This document shows, piece after piece, positions 23,543 through 31,472 of a DNA stretch of 32,062 bases. Under the pieces are notes generated by a model that saw nothing but the letters and a program-made list of their open reading frames with translations, made no database searches and was not told the DNA's origin. The stretch comes from Actinoallomurus purpureus (GTDB lineage: Bacteria > Actinomycetota > Actinomycetes > Streptosporangiales > Streptosporangiaceae). A program made the position numbers and the translations under genes. The stretch spans positions 1 to 32,062 of the forward strand of contig NZ_JAMXMY010000040.1 in NCBI RefSeq assembly GCF_024055795.1, in the 5' to 3' direction. Numbering within the stretch: position 1 is the stretch's first letter; each line of letters starts with the position of its first letter.

Positions 23543-24511
23543 TTACGGGATGAGCCCTCGGATCGCGGTCAGCGTGCGCTCTCCCCCGGGGTCGCCACCG
23601 GTGGCGGGGGCCACGGCGACCTCGTCGACCCCGGCGTCGGCGTACTCCCGCAGCCGCGACCGCACCTCGTCGGCGGTGCCGACCAGCCCGACCAGGCCCG
23701 CGACGTCGAACGGCAGGGCGGTGAGCAGTTCCCTCGGCTCGGCTCCGCCCCGGGCCAGGGCGACCGCGTCGCCCAGCCCGACACTGGTGAACGCCTCGGC
23801 GTAGCCGGGCAGCCCCAGGTACGGGACGATGCTCCACATCAGCTGCGCGTACGACTCGGGCGTCGGATCGACGGCCGCGGGCAGCCAGGCCACCAGCCGG
23901 GGCGCCGGACGCCCCGTCTCGCCGGCCGCCGCGTCCAGCTTCGCCCGCAGCTCGGCGGCGACCCGCGGAGAGACCATGTCGATCAACATCCGGTCCGCGT
24001 GCTCCGCCGCCGCCCGCACCGCCCGGTCACCGAAGGCCGCCACGCTGAGCGGGCCGTCGGAGGGTGCCAGCCTGAGCCGGAAGCCGTGCGTCCGCACGGC
24101 CACGCCGTCCAGGTCGACCCGCTTCCCGGCCAGCAGCCCGCGGACGGCCCGCGCGCTCTCCTCCAGGACGGCGGCGGAACGCTCCCACGACCGGCCGTGC
24201 CACTCCTCGACCACGCGGGGGCTCGACGTGCCGAGCGCGACCCCGATCCGTCTGCGCGTGAGGGCGGCGACCGAGGCGGCCCCCATCGCGATCATCGCGG
24301 GGTCGCGGACGGCCACGGGGAGCGGGCCGACGGTCATCGCGATCTGGTCGGTTGCCAGGCCGATCGCCGACGCCAGGGCGAACGCGTCCCAGGTGTCGGT
24401 CTCACCGATCCACAGCTCCCCGAAGCGCAGCCGGTCGGCGATCGCCGCCGTGTGCAGGGCCTCCTCCGCCGGGCGGTCGGACCAGTTTCCAATGACGACA
24501 CTGAGATCCAT
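23543..24511 (-). CDS. LLM-class (F420-dependent type) flavin oxidoreductase
   Basis: The protein has 322 residues from the ATG at 24511; the frame is open far upstream across murA, but family sequence begins here. The luciferase-like TIM barrel shows L-W-I-G-E-T-D-T-W-D-A-F near residues 32-43, R-R-I-G-V-A-L-G-T-S-S-P at about 87-98 and a C-terminal D-E-V-R-S-R-L-R-E-Y-A-D-A-G-V-D-E-V, as in F420-dependent glucose-6-phosphate dehydrogenase/Mer-like relatives. It probably uses F420, although FMN-type members exist. The substrate is unknown. TTCGAT lies 6 nt before the ATG with no Shine-Dalgarno (a weaker leaderless case). It is divergent from murA over 204 bp. Confidence 0.9.
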   Translation of the reverse strand: MDLSVVIGNWSDRPAEEALHTAAIADRLRFGELWIGETDTWDAFALASAIGLATDQIAMTVGPLPVAVRDPAMIAMGAASVAALTRRRIGVALGTSSPRVVEEWHGRSWERSAAVLEESARAVRGLLAGKRVDLDGVAVRTHGFRLRLAPSDGPLSVAAFGDRAVRAAAEHADRMLIDMVSPRVAAELRAKLDAAAGETGRPAPRLVAWLPAAVDPTPESYAQLMWSIVPYLGLPGYAEAFTSVGLGDAVALARGGAEPRELLTALPFDVAGLVGLVGTADEVRSRLREYADAGVDEVAVAPATGGDPGGERTLTAIRGLIP

Positions 24512-24702
24512 ACGGTCATCGAAGCAGAGCCGGCCGGGTTCCCTCTCACTGCCGCAGGCGATGGACCCCGTCCTGCTGCACCTGCTCGGCGCGGACAACC
24601 GCTTCCAGGCGGGTGCGCAGGCCGTCCGGCGCGGCCCCGTACGGGACGGGTCATCTCGCGGGGCCACGGCGCGCGGCGTCGATGCCTCCTGCGTTTCACC
24701 CG

Positions 24703-24716
24703 TACAGTGGTCCGCG
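24703..24716 (+). promoter_or_regulatory. -10 element for a leaderless murA transcript
   Basis: TACAGT at 24703-24708 is followed by 7 nt and the GTG start. There is no Shine-Dalgarno, so the transcript is expected to begin at or next to the start codon. The other 190 bp of the divergent region show no gene. Confidence 0.5.
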
Positions 24717-26023
24717 TGGCTGAAGAGGCATGGAAGGTAGAACCCTCGGGTCCGCTGCGCGGCGACATCCACGTGCGCGGGTCGAAGAACGCCGTGACGA
24801 AGCACATGGTCGCGGCGATGCTCGGGGACGGCGAGAGCACGATCCGCAACGCCCCCGAGGTGGGTGACGTGGAGATCACCGGCGCGATGCTGGAGGCCCT
24901 CGGGCACACGGTCGAACGCCAGGGTCCCGACATCACGGTCGCCCCCGGAGCGGTGACCGAGCCGCGCGTGCCCAGGGCGTTCACCGGGCTCAACCGCATT
25001 CCGATCCTCATGGTCGGCCCGCTGCTCCACCTCGCCGGAGAGGCGTTCGTCCCCCTCGTGGGCGGTGACCCCATCGGCCGCCGTCCCGTCGACTTCCACG
25101 TCGACGCGCTGCGGGCCATGGGCGCGGAGGTGGAGGTCGGAGAGACGGGCATCGCGGCCCGCGCGAGCCGTCTGTACGGCGCCCGCATCGACCTGCCCTA
25201 CCCCAGCGTCGGCGCCACCGAGACCGTGCTGATGACCGCGGTGCTGGCCGAGGGCAAGACGGTGCTGCGCGGCGCGGCCATGGAGCCCGAGGTCGTCGAG
25301 CTGGCCCTGTTCCTGCAGCGCATGGGCGCGCAGATCGAGCTCAGCCCCGACCGCCGCATCGTCATCGAGGGCGTCGACAGGCTGAAGGGCGCGTCGACGC
25401 GGCTCGCCGGGGACCGCCTGGAGGCGTTCTCCTACCTCGTCGCCGGGCTCATCACGCGCGGCGAGGTCCGCGTGCACGGCTGCGCGCAGGACCGCCTCGT
25501 CACCGCGATCACGACGCTGGCCCGGATGGGCGCCCGCTTCGAGATCACCGACGAGTGGATCACCGCGTCGGCACCGGACGGGCTGCGTCCGGCCGCCGTG
25601 CACACCGACACGCACCCGGGCTACATGACGGACTGGCAGCAGCCGCTCATGGTGCTGTTCACGCAGGCCGAGGGCATGTCGGTGCTGCACGAGACCGTGT
25701 TCGAGAACCGCCTCGTGTACGTCCCTGCGCTGAAGAAGATGGGCTGCGAGATCGAGGTCTTCAACGCCTGCCTCGGCGGCCCCGCCTGCCGGTTCCACGA
25801 CAGCAACTCGGTGCACTCGGCGGTCGTGCGGGGCGTGTCGAAGCTGACCGGCGCCGACGTCACCATGCCCGACGTACGAGCCGGGTTCTCGGCCGTCCTG
25901 GCGGCGTCCGTGGCCGACGGCCCGTCGACCCTGCGCGGCGTGCACCACATCGAGCGGGGCTACCACCGCCCGGCCGAGCAGTTCGCCTCCCTGGGGCTCA
26001 AATTGCAGCCCGTCACCGTCTGA
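24716..26023 (+). CDS. murA: UDP-N-acetylglucosamine 1-carboxyvinyltransferase (MurA), Asp-type active site
   Basis: The protein has 435 residues from the GTG at 24716. MurA transfers enolpyruvate from PEP to UDP-GlcNAc, the first committed step of peptidoglycan synthesis, in the cytosol. K24-N25 in R-G-S-K-N-A is the substrate-binding pair. In the active-site loop V-G-G-D-P-I-G-R-R-P-V-D the nucleophile position (Cys115 in E. coli) is D118, as in mycobacterial MurA, where the change gives fosfomycin resistance. T-D-W-Q-Q-P near 305 and D-V-R-A-G near 395 match the other catalytic and Arg regions. An insert of about 10 residues (C-L-G-G-P-A-C-R-F-H-D-S-N-S) precedes H-S-A-V-V-R-G-V. It could be the sole housekeeping copy or a second paralogue; it is not in a cell-wall cluster. 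Confidence 0.93.
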   Translation: MAEEAWKVEPSGPLRGDIHVRGSKNAVTKHMVAAMLGDGESTIRNAPEVGDVEITGAMLEALGHTVERQGPDITVAPGAVTEPRVPRAFTGLNRIPILMVGPLLHLAGEAFVPLVGGDPIGRRPVDFHVDALRAMGAEVEVGETGIAARASRLYGARIDLPYPSVGATETVLMTAVLAEGKTVLRGAAMEPEVVELALFLQRMGAQIELSPDRRIVIEGVDRLKGASTRLAGDRLEAFSYLVAGLITRGEVRVHGCAQDRLVTAITTLARMGARFEITDEWITASAPDGLRPAAVHTDTHPGYMTDWQQPLMVLFTQAEGMSVLHETVFENRLVYVPALKKMGCEIEVFNACLGGPACRFHDSNSVHSAVVRGVSKLTGADVTMPDVRAGFSAVLAASVADGPSTLRGVHHIERGYHRPAEQFASLGLKLQPVTV

Positions 26024-26048
26024 CCGCGCGGCGCGGACAGGAGCCCCG

Positions 26049-26075
26049 GCCGTCGCGCCGTGGCGGCGCGACGGC
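26049..26075. terminator. Bidirectional terminator between murA and the lipoprotein gene
   Basis: GCCGTCGCGCCG (26049-26060), loop TGG, then the exact complement to 26075, a perfect 12-bp stem. It lies in the 62-bp gap between the convergent stops. Confidence 0.8.
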
Positions 26076-26085
26076 GGCCGCCGGT

Positions 26086-26532
26086 TCAGGGGTGGTAGGC
26101 CTCGGCGACCTTGGTCACCGTGCGGCCCTTCATGGTCAGGTAGGCGTCGACCTGGTCGCCGCCCTTGATGGCCGTTTCGAGCTGCTGCAGCGTGCAGGGC
26201 TTGGTGCCGACACCGGTCTTCTCATCCACGGTCGCGTCCTCGCCGGAGCAGATGTTGACCGCGCTGAGCACGGTGGCGTTCTTCGCGACGGTGGCGGTCT
26301 GGACGGGCCCGGTCGGCTCGATGGCCTCGTCGGGCTCCTGGACCTTCTTGGTGCCCTGGTACTCCAGGGCTCCCGACGCGGCGTCGTACTTCTTCAGCAG
26401 GACGATCTGGGTCGTCACGACCTTCCCCGATTCGGCCGCGGCGGCCTTGGGCTTGTCGCCCGAGCAGGCCCCGCTCAGCAGCAGGGCGGCCATCGCCCCG
26501 GCCACTCCGAACACTCGCACCGATCTCGTCAT
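26086..26532 (-). CDS. Small putative lipoprotein, unknown function
   Basis: The protein has 148 residues from the ATG at 26532, with GGAGG 5 nt upstream; the in-frame GTG two codons earlier sits too close to that site. The signal sequence ends L-L-L-S-G-A-C with C23 as likely lipidation site, then a short Lys/Ala tether. The body has K-V-V-T-T-Q-I-V-L-L-K-K-Y-D and a pair of Cys (about C95 and C112) in N-I-C-S-G-E and K-P-C-T-L-Q-Q-L, probably a disulfide. No known domain is recognised. It lies downstream of the glycosyltransferase on the same strand but with its own strong ribosome site and 63-bp gap. Confidence 0.8.
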   Translation of the reverse strand: MTRSVRVFGVAGAMAALLLSGACSGDKPKAAAAESGKVVTTQIVLLKKYDAASGALEYQGTKKVQEPDEAIEPTGPVQTATVAKNATVLSAVNICSGEDATVDEKTGVGTKPCTLQQLETAIKGGDQVDAYLTMKGRTVTKVAEAYHP

Positions 26533-26595
26533 GATCACCTCCGGCCCGGAGACGATACAACAGCGCGGGGCGCGGTGCGCCGGAATCGCACCAGA

Positions 26596-28110
26596 TCAGG
26601 CGCGCATGCGGCGTACGGCCCGGCGGGCGCCGGGGATCTTCTTGATCGCACGCCGCAGCAGCGGGCCGTTCGTTCTGACGCGCTCGCCCTCGGACGCCAG
26701 GACGCGGACGCTGAGCCTGCCGTTGTCGGTGCGGTACGGGACCAGCAGACCCCGGCGGGCGATCTTCACGCCGCCGCCCTCCAGGCGTCGCTCGGCGATC
26801 CAGCCGCCGGCGTCCAGCCGGGCGACGAAGTCCCAGGCGCCGGGCCTGAGCGCCGGGTCGGCGGCCGGATCGATCACGGCCTCGCCGGACATCGCGAACA
26901 CCCCGGACGACTCGACCGTCACCGGCAGCGGGTGGTCGGCCGAATCCTCCCGGCGCCGGACGTAGAGGTCGAGACGGCGGCCCTCGCCGGTGACGTCGAG
27001 CATGTCGGCGGGGATCGGCAGGGGCACGGGCGGCTCCCACCGGCCGTCACGGGCGGTCAGCGGCGTGCCGTCCGCGTAGACGAGCCGGGCGGTGAAGCGC
27101 ACGACCAGCCGGTCGTCGTCCCAGCGCAGGCCGTCCAGGGTGGTCGCGACCGTGACGCCGCGTTCGGCCTCGACCAGCCGGAACAGGTCGTCGTGGGCGT
27201 CGGCGCGCAGCAGCGCGGCGCGGACGCGCATCCGGAACGGAAGCCGGAGGTCGACGCTCTCGCCGAAGCGCTCGACCACCACCCGCCGGGCCTCGTCGTA
27301 CACGGCGCGGCGGTAGTCCGGCGGTGCCTCCAGGAAGCTCTTCTCCCCGAGCCGCTTGAGGATCTTCCCGCGGTACCAGTGCGCGTAGTAGCGCTCGCGG
27401 TCCGGACCGGGCTCGACGTGCCCGTCGACGATGTCGAGGACCTCCCGCAGCGCGCCGTAGTAGTGCGCCGGGTCCGGCCGGTTGCGGGAATAGCTGCCAG
27501 GGCGCCGCACCCAGTGGCAGCACGGGTAGTCGGCGAGCACCGAGATCGTGCCGGCGCGGAAGTACGCCTTGAGGACGAAACGGTGGTCCTCAAGCCGCAC
27601 CGACCCTTCGGGGAACCGAATCCGGTGCGCGTCGAGGAACGACCGGCGGAACAACTTGTGCGGCGTGAGGATGCCGTACAGCGCGTCCTTCAGCACGTCG
27701 GCCCGGTCGCGGGACTGCCGGAACATGGCGCGGGGCACCGTACGGCCGTGCCCGACCATCTTGCCGATCACGATGTCGGCCTCGTTGCGGACCGCCATCG
27801 CGTGCATGCGCTCGAGCGCCTCGGGGCCGAGCCAGTCGTCGTCGTCGAGGAAGTAGACGTAGTCGCCGCGGGCCGCGTCGATGCCGACGTTGCGCGGGCC
27901 ACCGGGACCGCCGCTGGGCGGCAGGTGGATCACCCGGACGCGGTCGTGCTCGGCGGCCAGCTCGTCGAGGCGCGTCTCCGTGCCGTCGCTCGACCCGTCG
28001 TCGGCGAAGATCACCTCATAGTCGTCGAGCGTCTGGCCGAGGAGCGACTCGACGCACCGGGACAGGTGCTCGCCGGTGTTGAACACCGGCACCACCACGC
28101 TCACCTTCAA
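26596..28110 (-). CDS. Family 2 glycosyltransferase (TarS/TarP-like, wall-polymer type)
   Basis: From the TTG at 28110 the protein has 504 residues and begins directly with the GT-A strand K-V-S-V-V-V-P-V-F-N-T. Nucleotide-binding D37-D38-G, metal-binding D-D-D-D at 89-92 and the probable catalytic acidic stretch R-L-E-D-H-R-F at about 175-181 are present. A C-terminal region from about 300 looks like beta-sandwich modules, as in poly-ribitol-phosphate glycosyltransferases. It probably decorates a wall glycopolymer or capsule from a UDP-sugar, at the inner membrane face. The TTG overlaps the stop of the Nudix gene (TTGA), with GGAG 8 nt upstream inside that gene, so translation is coupled. 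No polymerase or teichoic-acid cluster lies beside it. Confidence 0.9.
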   Translation of the reverse strand: MKVSVVVPVFNTGEHLSRCVESLLGQTLDDYEVIFADDGSSDGTETRLDELAAEHDRVRVIHLPPSGGPGGPRNVGIDAARGDYVYFLDDDDWLGPEALERMHAMAVRNEADIVIGKMVGHGRTVPRAMFRQSRDRADVLKDALYGILTPHKLFRRSFLDAHRIRFPEGSVRLEDHRFVLKAYFRAGTISVLADYPCCHWVRRPGSYSRNRPDPAHYYGALREVLDIVDGHVEPGPDRERYYAHWYRGKILKRLGEKSFLEAPPDYRRAVYDEARRVVVERFGESVDLRLPFRMRVRAALLRADAHDDLFRLVEAERGVTVATTLDGLRWDDDRLVVRFTARLVYADGTPLTARDGRWEPPVPLPIPADMLDVTGEGRRLDLYVRRREDSADHPLPVTVESSGVFAMSGEAVIDPAADPALRPGAWDFVARLDAGGWIAERRLEGGGVKIARRGLLVPYRTDNGRLSVRVLASEGERVRTNGPLLRRAIKKIPGARRAVRRMRA

Positions 28111-28481
28111 GGCACCAGCTCCAGCGCGGCCCGCACCGCCGGGGCGAGCAGGTGATGGTCGGCCGGGTCGACGTAGAGCCACTCGTCGACCTCACCGGTG
28201 GCGGACAGGTCGCCCTCGTAGTCGGCGGTGTAGCAGGCCATCCGCACACGGGTGCCCGGCGGCTGGTCGTGCGCGGGCGCCTCGACGACGCCGATCGGGC
28301 GGAAGGTGTGCCGGTCGAGCCGGACGCCGAGCTCCTCGCGCACCTCGCGGGACAGCGCGGTCCAGTCGTCCTCCCCCGGCTCCCGCTTGCCGCCGGGCAG
28401 GTAGAGCCGGTCGCGCGACCGGGCGCGTACGGCCAGCAGCCGCCCCTGCGACACGTGAACCCATCCCACGACGTCCAGCAC
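28107..28481 (-). CDS. Nudix hydrolase
   Basis: The protein has 124 residues. The complete Nudix box G-x5-E-x7-R-E-U-x-E-E-x-G-U is present at about 31-53 (G-K-R-E-P-G-E, then R-E-V-R-E-E-L-G-V), so it should hydrolyse a nucleoside diphosphate linked to another group, with Mg2+. It is short and resembles MutT/NTP pyrophosphohydrolase-type members, but the substrate cannot be told. The GTG start is preceded by CAGGAT and 6 nt, predicting a leaderless transcript. Its stop overlaps the glycosyltransferase start, so the two form an operon; nucleotide-sugar housekeeping for that enzyme is a possible link, by inference only. Confidence 0.92.
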   Translation of the reverse strand: MLDVVGWVHVSQGRLLAVRARSRDRLYLPGGKREPGEDDWTALSREVREELGVRLDRHTFRPIGVVEAPAHDQPPGTRVRMACYTADYEGDLSATGEVDEWLYVDPADHHLLAPAVRAALELVP

Positions 28482-28617
28482 GGGCCCATCCTGCCAGGCC
28501 CGCGCCGTTCGCGCGCGTCAGACGCGGGCCGGAGCCGCAGGTCACCGTGTGCGGCCGGGGCACGGCGGCGGGTCAGCACGGGCGGCTGCGCGACGACGGG
28601 TCACGACCCGCTCATCC

Positions 28618-28634
28618 GGCGGTTCCAGACCGCC
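28618..28634 (-). terminator. Small hairpin in the gap between the ThuA-lectin and Nudix genes
   Basis: GGCGGT, loop TCCAG, ACCGCC: a perfect 6-bp stem about 70 bp past the ThuA-lectin stop on the minus strand. It may end that transcript. The rest of 28482-28705 holds no recognisable gene; it contains the -10 box of the Nudix gene at 28488-28493. Confidence 0.35.
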
Positions 28635-28705
28635 GAAGCGCCAGACTGAGTGCCACGCAGCGCTGACGCCTCGAGCGGGTCTCCCTGGATACCACCGGGA
28701 AATCC

Positions 28706-30001
28706 TCAACTCTGTGCGGCCAACCGGTAGGACTGGGCGGCCGTGCCGTTGCACGTGTACTGGACGAGTTGGACTCCGTCGGCGGTCGACGCGGCGGGGA
28801 CGTCGAGGCACTTGCCGCTGTTGCGGTTGACGAAGTGGTAGTAGCCGCCCCCCTCGGACACCGGCTGCCACTGCTGGTTGTTGCCGCCACCGTACGTCCA
28901 GGTCTGGATCGGAGCGTTGTCGGCGGTCGACACGTTGGTCACGTCAAGTACCTGGGCGCTGTTGCCGCGGTTGTTGACGCGGACAAAGTTCCCGCTGGTC
29001 GGCGCGAACTGGTACTGCTGAGCGTTGGTGGCGTTGCAGGTGTACTGCTGGATCGCGGTGCCGTCGGCCGTGCCGGCCGAGCGGGCGTCGACGCACTTGC
29101 CGCTGCCCTTGTTGACGACGGAGTACCACGCCGTCGGGCTCGGCTCTGTCGTGGGAGGCGTGGTGCCGTCCGCGCCGGCCAGCGAGAGCAGGCCGTTGAT
29201 CAGCCACTGGTTCTGCTGGGCACTCGCGAAGGTCGACGATTTGCGCGTGTTGGTGGAGTAGTCCATGTCATTGTGGCCGAAGTTGGCGTACAGCATTTTG
29301 TACTTCTTGTTGGTCCACATGATCGGGTAGTAGCCGCTGTGCCACTGCTGGTTCGGGTCGGTGCCGACCGGGAAGCTGGAGGCGTCGATCGACGCCAGGA
29401 TGTCGATGTCGGGGTTCTGCCGCAGGTCGCGGCTCCACGAGTACCACTCGCTCACCGAGGACTGGATGGTCGCGGGCAGTCCCGCCGTGGACGGGTGGCC
29501 CTGATCCTCGATCTTCAGGGTCTCGGCGGTCGGCCCCCAGGTGTTCGTCTCGAACGCGCCCGAGCCCAGGAAGGTGTTGTAGTACCAGCTCCACGAGTCG
29601 GGGTCGGTGGTGAACGCGCTGACGTGGAAGCCCATCCAGGCCCCGCCGTTCTGCATGTAGGTCTGGAACGCGGCGCGCTGGCTCGCGGGCGGGGCGTCGT
29701 CCAGGAACATGATGACCTTGTACTGCGACAGGCCCGCGGAGCTGAGGCGGCTCCAGTCCGTCGTCGCCTCCCAGGTGAAACCGTATTGGGCGCCGGCCGC
29801 GGGGAACCATTCCTTGGCCTCTTTGTCGAAGTCGATGTGGGCGGCGTCCCACGTGCCGCTGTAGAAGGCGAGCACCTTGAACGGGGTGGCGGCTTGCCTG
29901 GTGACGGCACTGCCGGCAGGGCTGCCGGCGACGCCGATGGAGGCCGCGACCGTGACGCCGAAGAGCACGGCGAGGGAGCGTTTCACGAATTTTCTGAGCA
30001 C
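28706..30001 (-). CDS. Secreted ThuA-domain protein with ricin-type beta-trefoil lectin domain
   Basis: The protein has 431 residues. The GTG start has AAGGA about 5 nt upstream. A signal peptide lies at about 1-32. The ThuA domain (about 40-275) begins F-K-V-L-A-F-Y-S-G-T-W-D-A-A-H and carries G-A-W-M-G-F-H and H-N-D-M-D-Y; it has a glutamine-amidotransferase-like fold, and in secreted actinobacterial proteins it often partners sugar-binding modules. A Thr/Pro linker (about 280-292) leads to a ricin-type lectin (about 293-431) with repeated K-C-x-D and Q-x-W/Y/F motifs, C-type pairs and G-T-A-x-Q. It probably binds a polysaccharide; catalysis is unproven. Regulation probably involves the palindrome at 30152-30168, which lies about 150 bp upstream. 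Confidence 0.93.
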   Translation of the reverse strand: MLRKFVKRSLAVLFGVTVAASIGVAGSPAGSAVTRQAATPFKVLAFYSGTWDAAHIDFDKEAKEWFPAAGAQYGFTWEATTDWSRLSSAGLSQYKVIMFLDDAPPASQRAAFQTYMQNGGAWMGFHVSAFTTDPDSWSWYYNTFLGSGAFETNTWGPTAETLKIEDQGHPSTAGLPATIQSSVSEWYSWSRDLRQNPDIDILASIDASSFPVGTDPNQQWHSGYYPIMWTNKKYKMLYANFGHNDMDYSTNTRKSSTFASAQQNQWLINGLLSLAGADGTTPPTTEPSPTAWYSVVNKGSGKCVDARSAGTADGTAIQQYTCNATNAQQYQFAPTSGNFVRVNNRGNSAQVLDVTNVSTADNAPIQTWTYGGGNNQQWQPVSEGGGYYHFVNRNSGKCLDVPAASTADGVQLVQYTCNGTAAQSYRLAAQS

Positions 30002-30151
30002 AGGGATCCTTCAGCGGTGGGGGTGGCCAACGCTGAGAATGGTGATGGCCACCGGTGCCGTGGCCTGCCGTTGCCTACTCGACGGTGGGCAACTGCGGCC
30101 TTTGCGCCATCGTGGGGGTGCAGGAGCCCTCAGATCACCGACGTCCTTTCT

Positions 30152-30168
30152 TTAATAAACTTTACTAA
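30152..30168 (-). promoter_or_regulatory. 17-bp palindromic operator upstream of the ThuA-lectin gene
   Basis: On the minus strand it reads TTAGTAAA-G-TTTATTAA; the two 8-base halves are complementary except for one position. It lies in an AT-rich island (30145-30170) within GC-rich DNA. The layout resembles TTAGGAAA-type palindromes reported at actinobacterial secreted polysaccharide-degradation genes under ROK-family repressors such as CsnR; the comparison is from memory. The regulator gene is not in this window. Confidence 0.6.
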
Positions 30169-30238
30169 CAGTGGGCTCTCGCTGAGATTACGATCGGCTG
30201 TCACCGCTGTCAATGCTGCGGATCACCCTCACCCGCGT

Positions 30239-30257
30239 GCCGACCGTCCCGGTCGGC
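30239..30257 (-). terminator. Terminator hairpin after the L,D-transpeptidase gene
   Basis: GCCGACC, loop GTCCC, GGTCGGC: a perfect 7-bp stem starting 20 bp past the minus-strand stop. Confidence 0.55.
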
Positions 30258-30277
30258 GGTGTCGAGGCTCGGCGCCG

Positions 30278-31426
30278 TCAGTGGAGGGCGCTGCCCTTGC
30301 GCCAGTCGGCCCACGACAGCTGCCAGTAGCCGTAGCCGTTGTCCGGTTCGAGCTCGCGGTCGGTGCCGGTGACCTTGACGATGTCCCCGCGGTTCGAGAG
30401 GCCGTAGAACCACTTGGCGAAGGAGGGCGGGGCGTTCACGCATCCGTGGCTGACGTTCTCCCGGCCCTGCGACCCGGTCGACCAGGGAGCGGAGTGGACG
30501 TACTCGCCGCTGGAGGAGATCTGCACGGCCTGGTAGACGGTCAAGCTGTAGTAGTTCGCATCACTTTTGTCGGTGACGCCCATCCAGCCCGACGTCATGG
30601 TGACCGGGCTCTGCTTGCCCATGACGGCGTGGACGCCGTTCGTGGTGGTGTACTTGCGCGCGCCGCCCTTGCCCGCGCTGATCGGGGCGGTCTCGGCGGT
30701 CCGGCCGTCGACCGTGACGGTCATCCGGTGCGCCTTCACGTCGACGGTGCTGATGTGGGAGGCGCCGATCGTGAACGCACGGCTGTAGTCCTTGGTCCCG
30801 TAGGTGTCCTTGGCACCGCGAACGCCGGTCAGGCGGGCGGTGAACGTCACGGTCTGGTGCGGCTGCCAGTAGTCCTTGGTGCGGTAGACGGCCTCCTGGT
30901 CGCCGTACCACCGCCAGGCGCCCTCCGCGGACTTGGACGAGGTGACCCGCAGGGCGCGTTCGACGTTCGCCTTGTTGTAGACAGGGTCGCTGAACTTGAC
31001 GATGAGCGGCATGCCGACGCCGACGGTCTCGCCGGGCATGGGCGTGATGTCGGCGATGCCGAACGTCCGCTTCGGGGTGAGCGTCTGGAAGGCGCTGTTC
31101 GCCGTGGTGGTCCTACCGCTGGAGTTCTTCGCGGTCGCGGTGACCGTGTACTTCGTCGCGGGCTTGAGCGTCCCGGCCGACGTCCACTGGAGATGGCCCT
31201 TGTCGAACGTTCCGCCGACCTGCCCGCCGACGGCCCGAACGGTGACGTCTCGCAGCCTTCCCTTGGCCGCCTTGACGACGATCGGCTGGTCGGGACGGCT
31301 GTCGGCCGCGCCGTTGGCCGGCGTGATGGTGACCGTGGCCGGCGAGGACGACGAGCCGAACAGACCGCATCCCGTGGACATCAGCAGCGTCGTTCCGGTC
31401 ACCGCAAACATCGCTCGGCGCTTCAC
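30278..31426 (-). CDS. Lipoprotein L,D-transpeptidase (Ig-like domains plus YkuD)
   Basis: The protein has 382 residues. The GTG start has GGAGG 5 nt upstream. The lipobox ends M-S-T-G-C with C20. Two Ig-like domains occupy about 30-125 and 130-240, and the YkuD catalytic domain about 245-370 with Y-V-H-S-A-P-W and S-H-G-C-V-N (H327, nucleophile C329). It forms 3-3 crosslinks between meso-diaminopimelate residues in peptidoglycan on the outer face of the membrane, and is insensitive to most penicillins. The architecture matches LdtMt2-type enzymes including a C-terminal Trp-rich tail. The left end of an IS605-type element starts at or near its ribosome site, so the native promoter may be lost. 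Confidence 0.95.
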   Translation of the reverse strand: MKRRAMFAVTGTTLLMSTGCGLFGSSSSPATVTITPANGAADSRPDQPIVVKAAKGRLRDVTVRAVGGQVGGTFDKGHLQWTSAGTLKPATKYTVTATAKNSSGRTTTANSAFQTLTPKRTFGIADITPMPGETVGVGMPLIVKFSDPVYNKANVERALRVTSSKSAEGAWRWYGDQEAVYRTKDYWQPHQTVTFTARLTGVRGAKDTYGTKDYSRAFTIGASHISTVDVKAHRMTVTVDGRTAETAPISAGKGGARKYTTTNGVHAVMGKQSPVTMTSGWMGVTDKSDANYYSLTVYQAVQISSSGEYVHSAPWSTGSQGRENVSHGCVNAPPSFAKWFYGLSNRGDIVKVTGTDRELEPDNGYGYWQLSWADWRKGSALH

Positions 31427-31444
31427 CTAGTCCTCCGGAGGATG

Positions 31445-31464
31445 CCCCGGCCTTCAGGCCGGGG
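31445..31464. repeat. 8-bp perfect hairpin at the IS605-type left end
   Basis: CCCCGGCC, loop TTCA, GGCCGGGG, followed by AGGAATCC. The form is very like the hairpin that ends omega-RNA and right ends of tnpB elements in actinobacteria, but here it is on the 5' side of tnpB. Confidence 0.8.
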
Positions 31465-31472
31465 AGGAATCC

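Noticed and set aside
24561-24740. 59-codon plus-strand ORF overlapping the murA start
   Set aside because: No ribosome site, no recognisable sequence, and it would cover the murA promoter box.
24512-25966. Upstream extension of the LLM oxidoreductase frame across murA on the minus strand
   Set aside because: The sequence is antisense to murA and has no family similarity. The oxidoreductase fold begins at the ATG at 24511.
25555-28155. Plus-strand open frame of 866 codons
   Set aside because: It overlaps murA out of frame and is antisense to the lipoprotein and glycosyltransferase genes. It is a shadow, with no domain or ribosome site.
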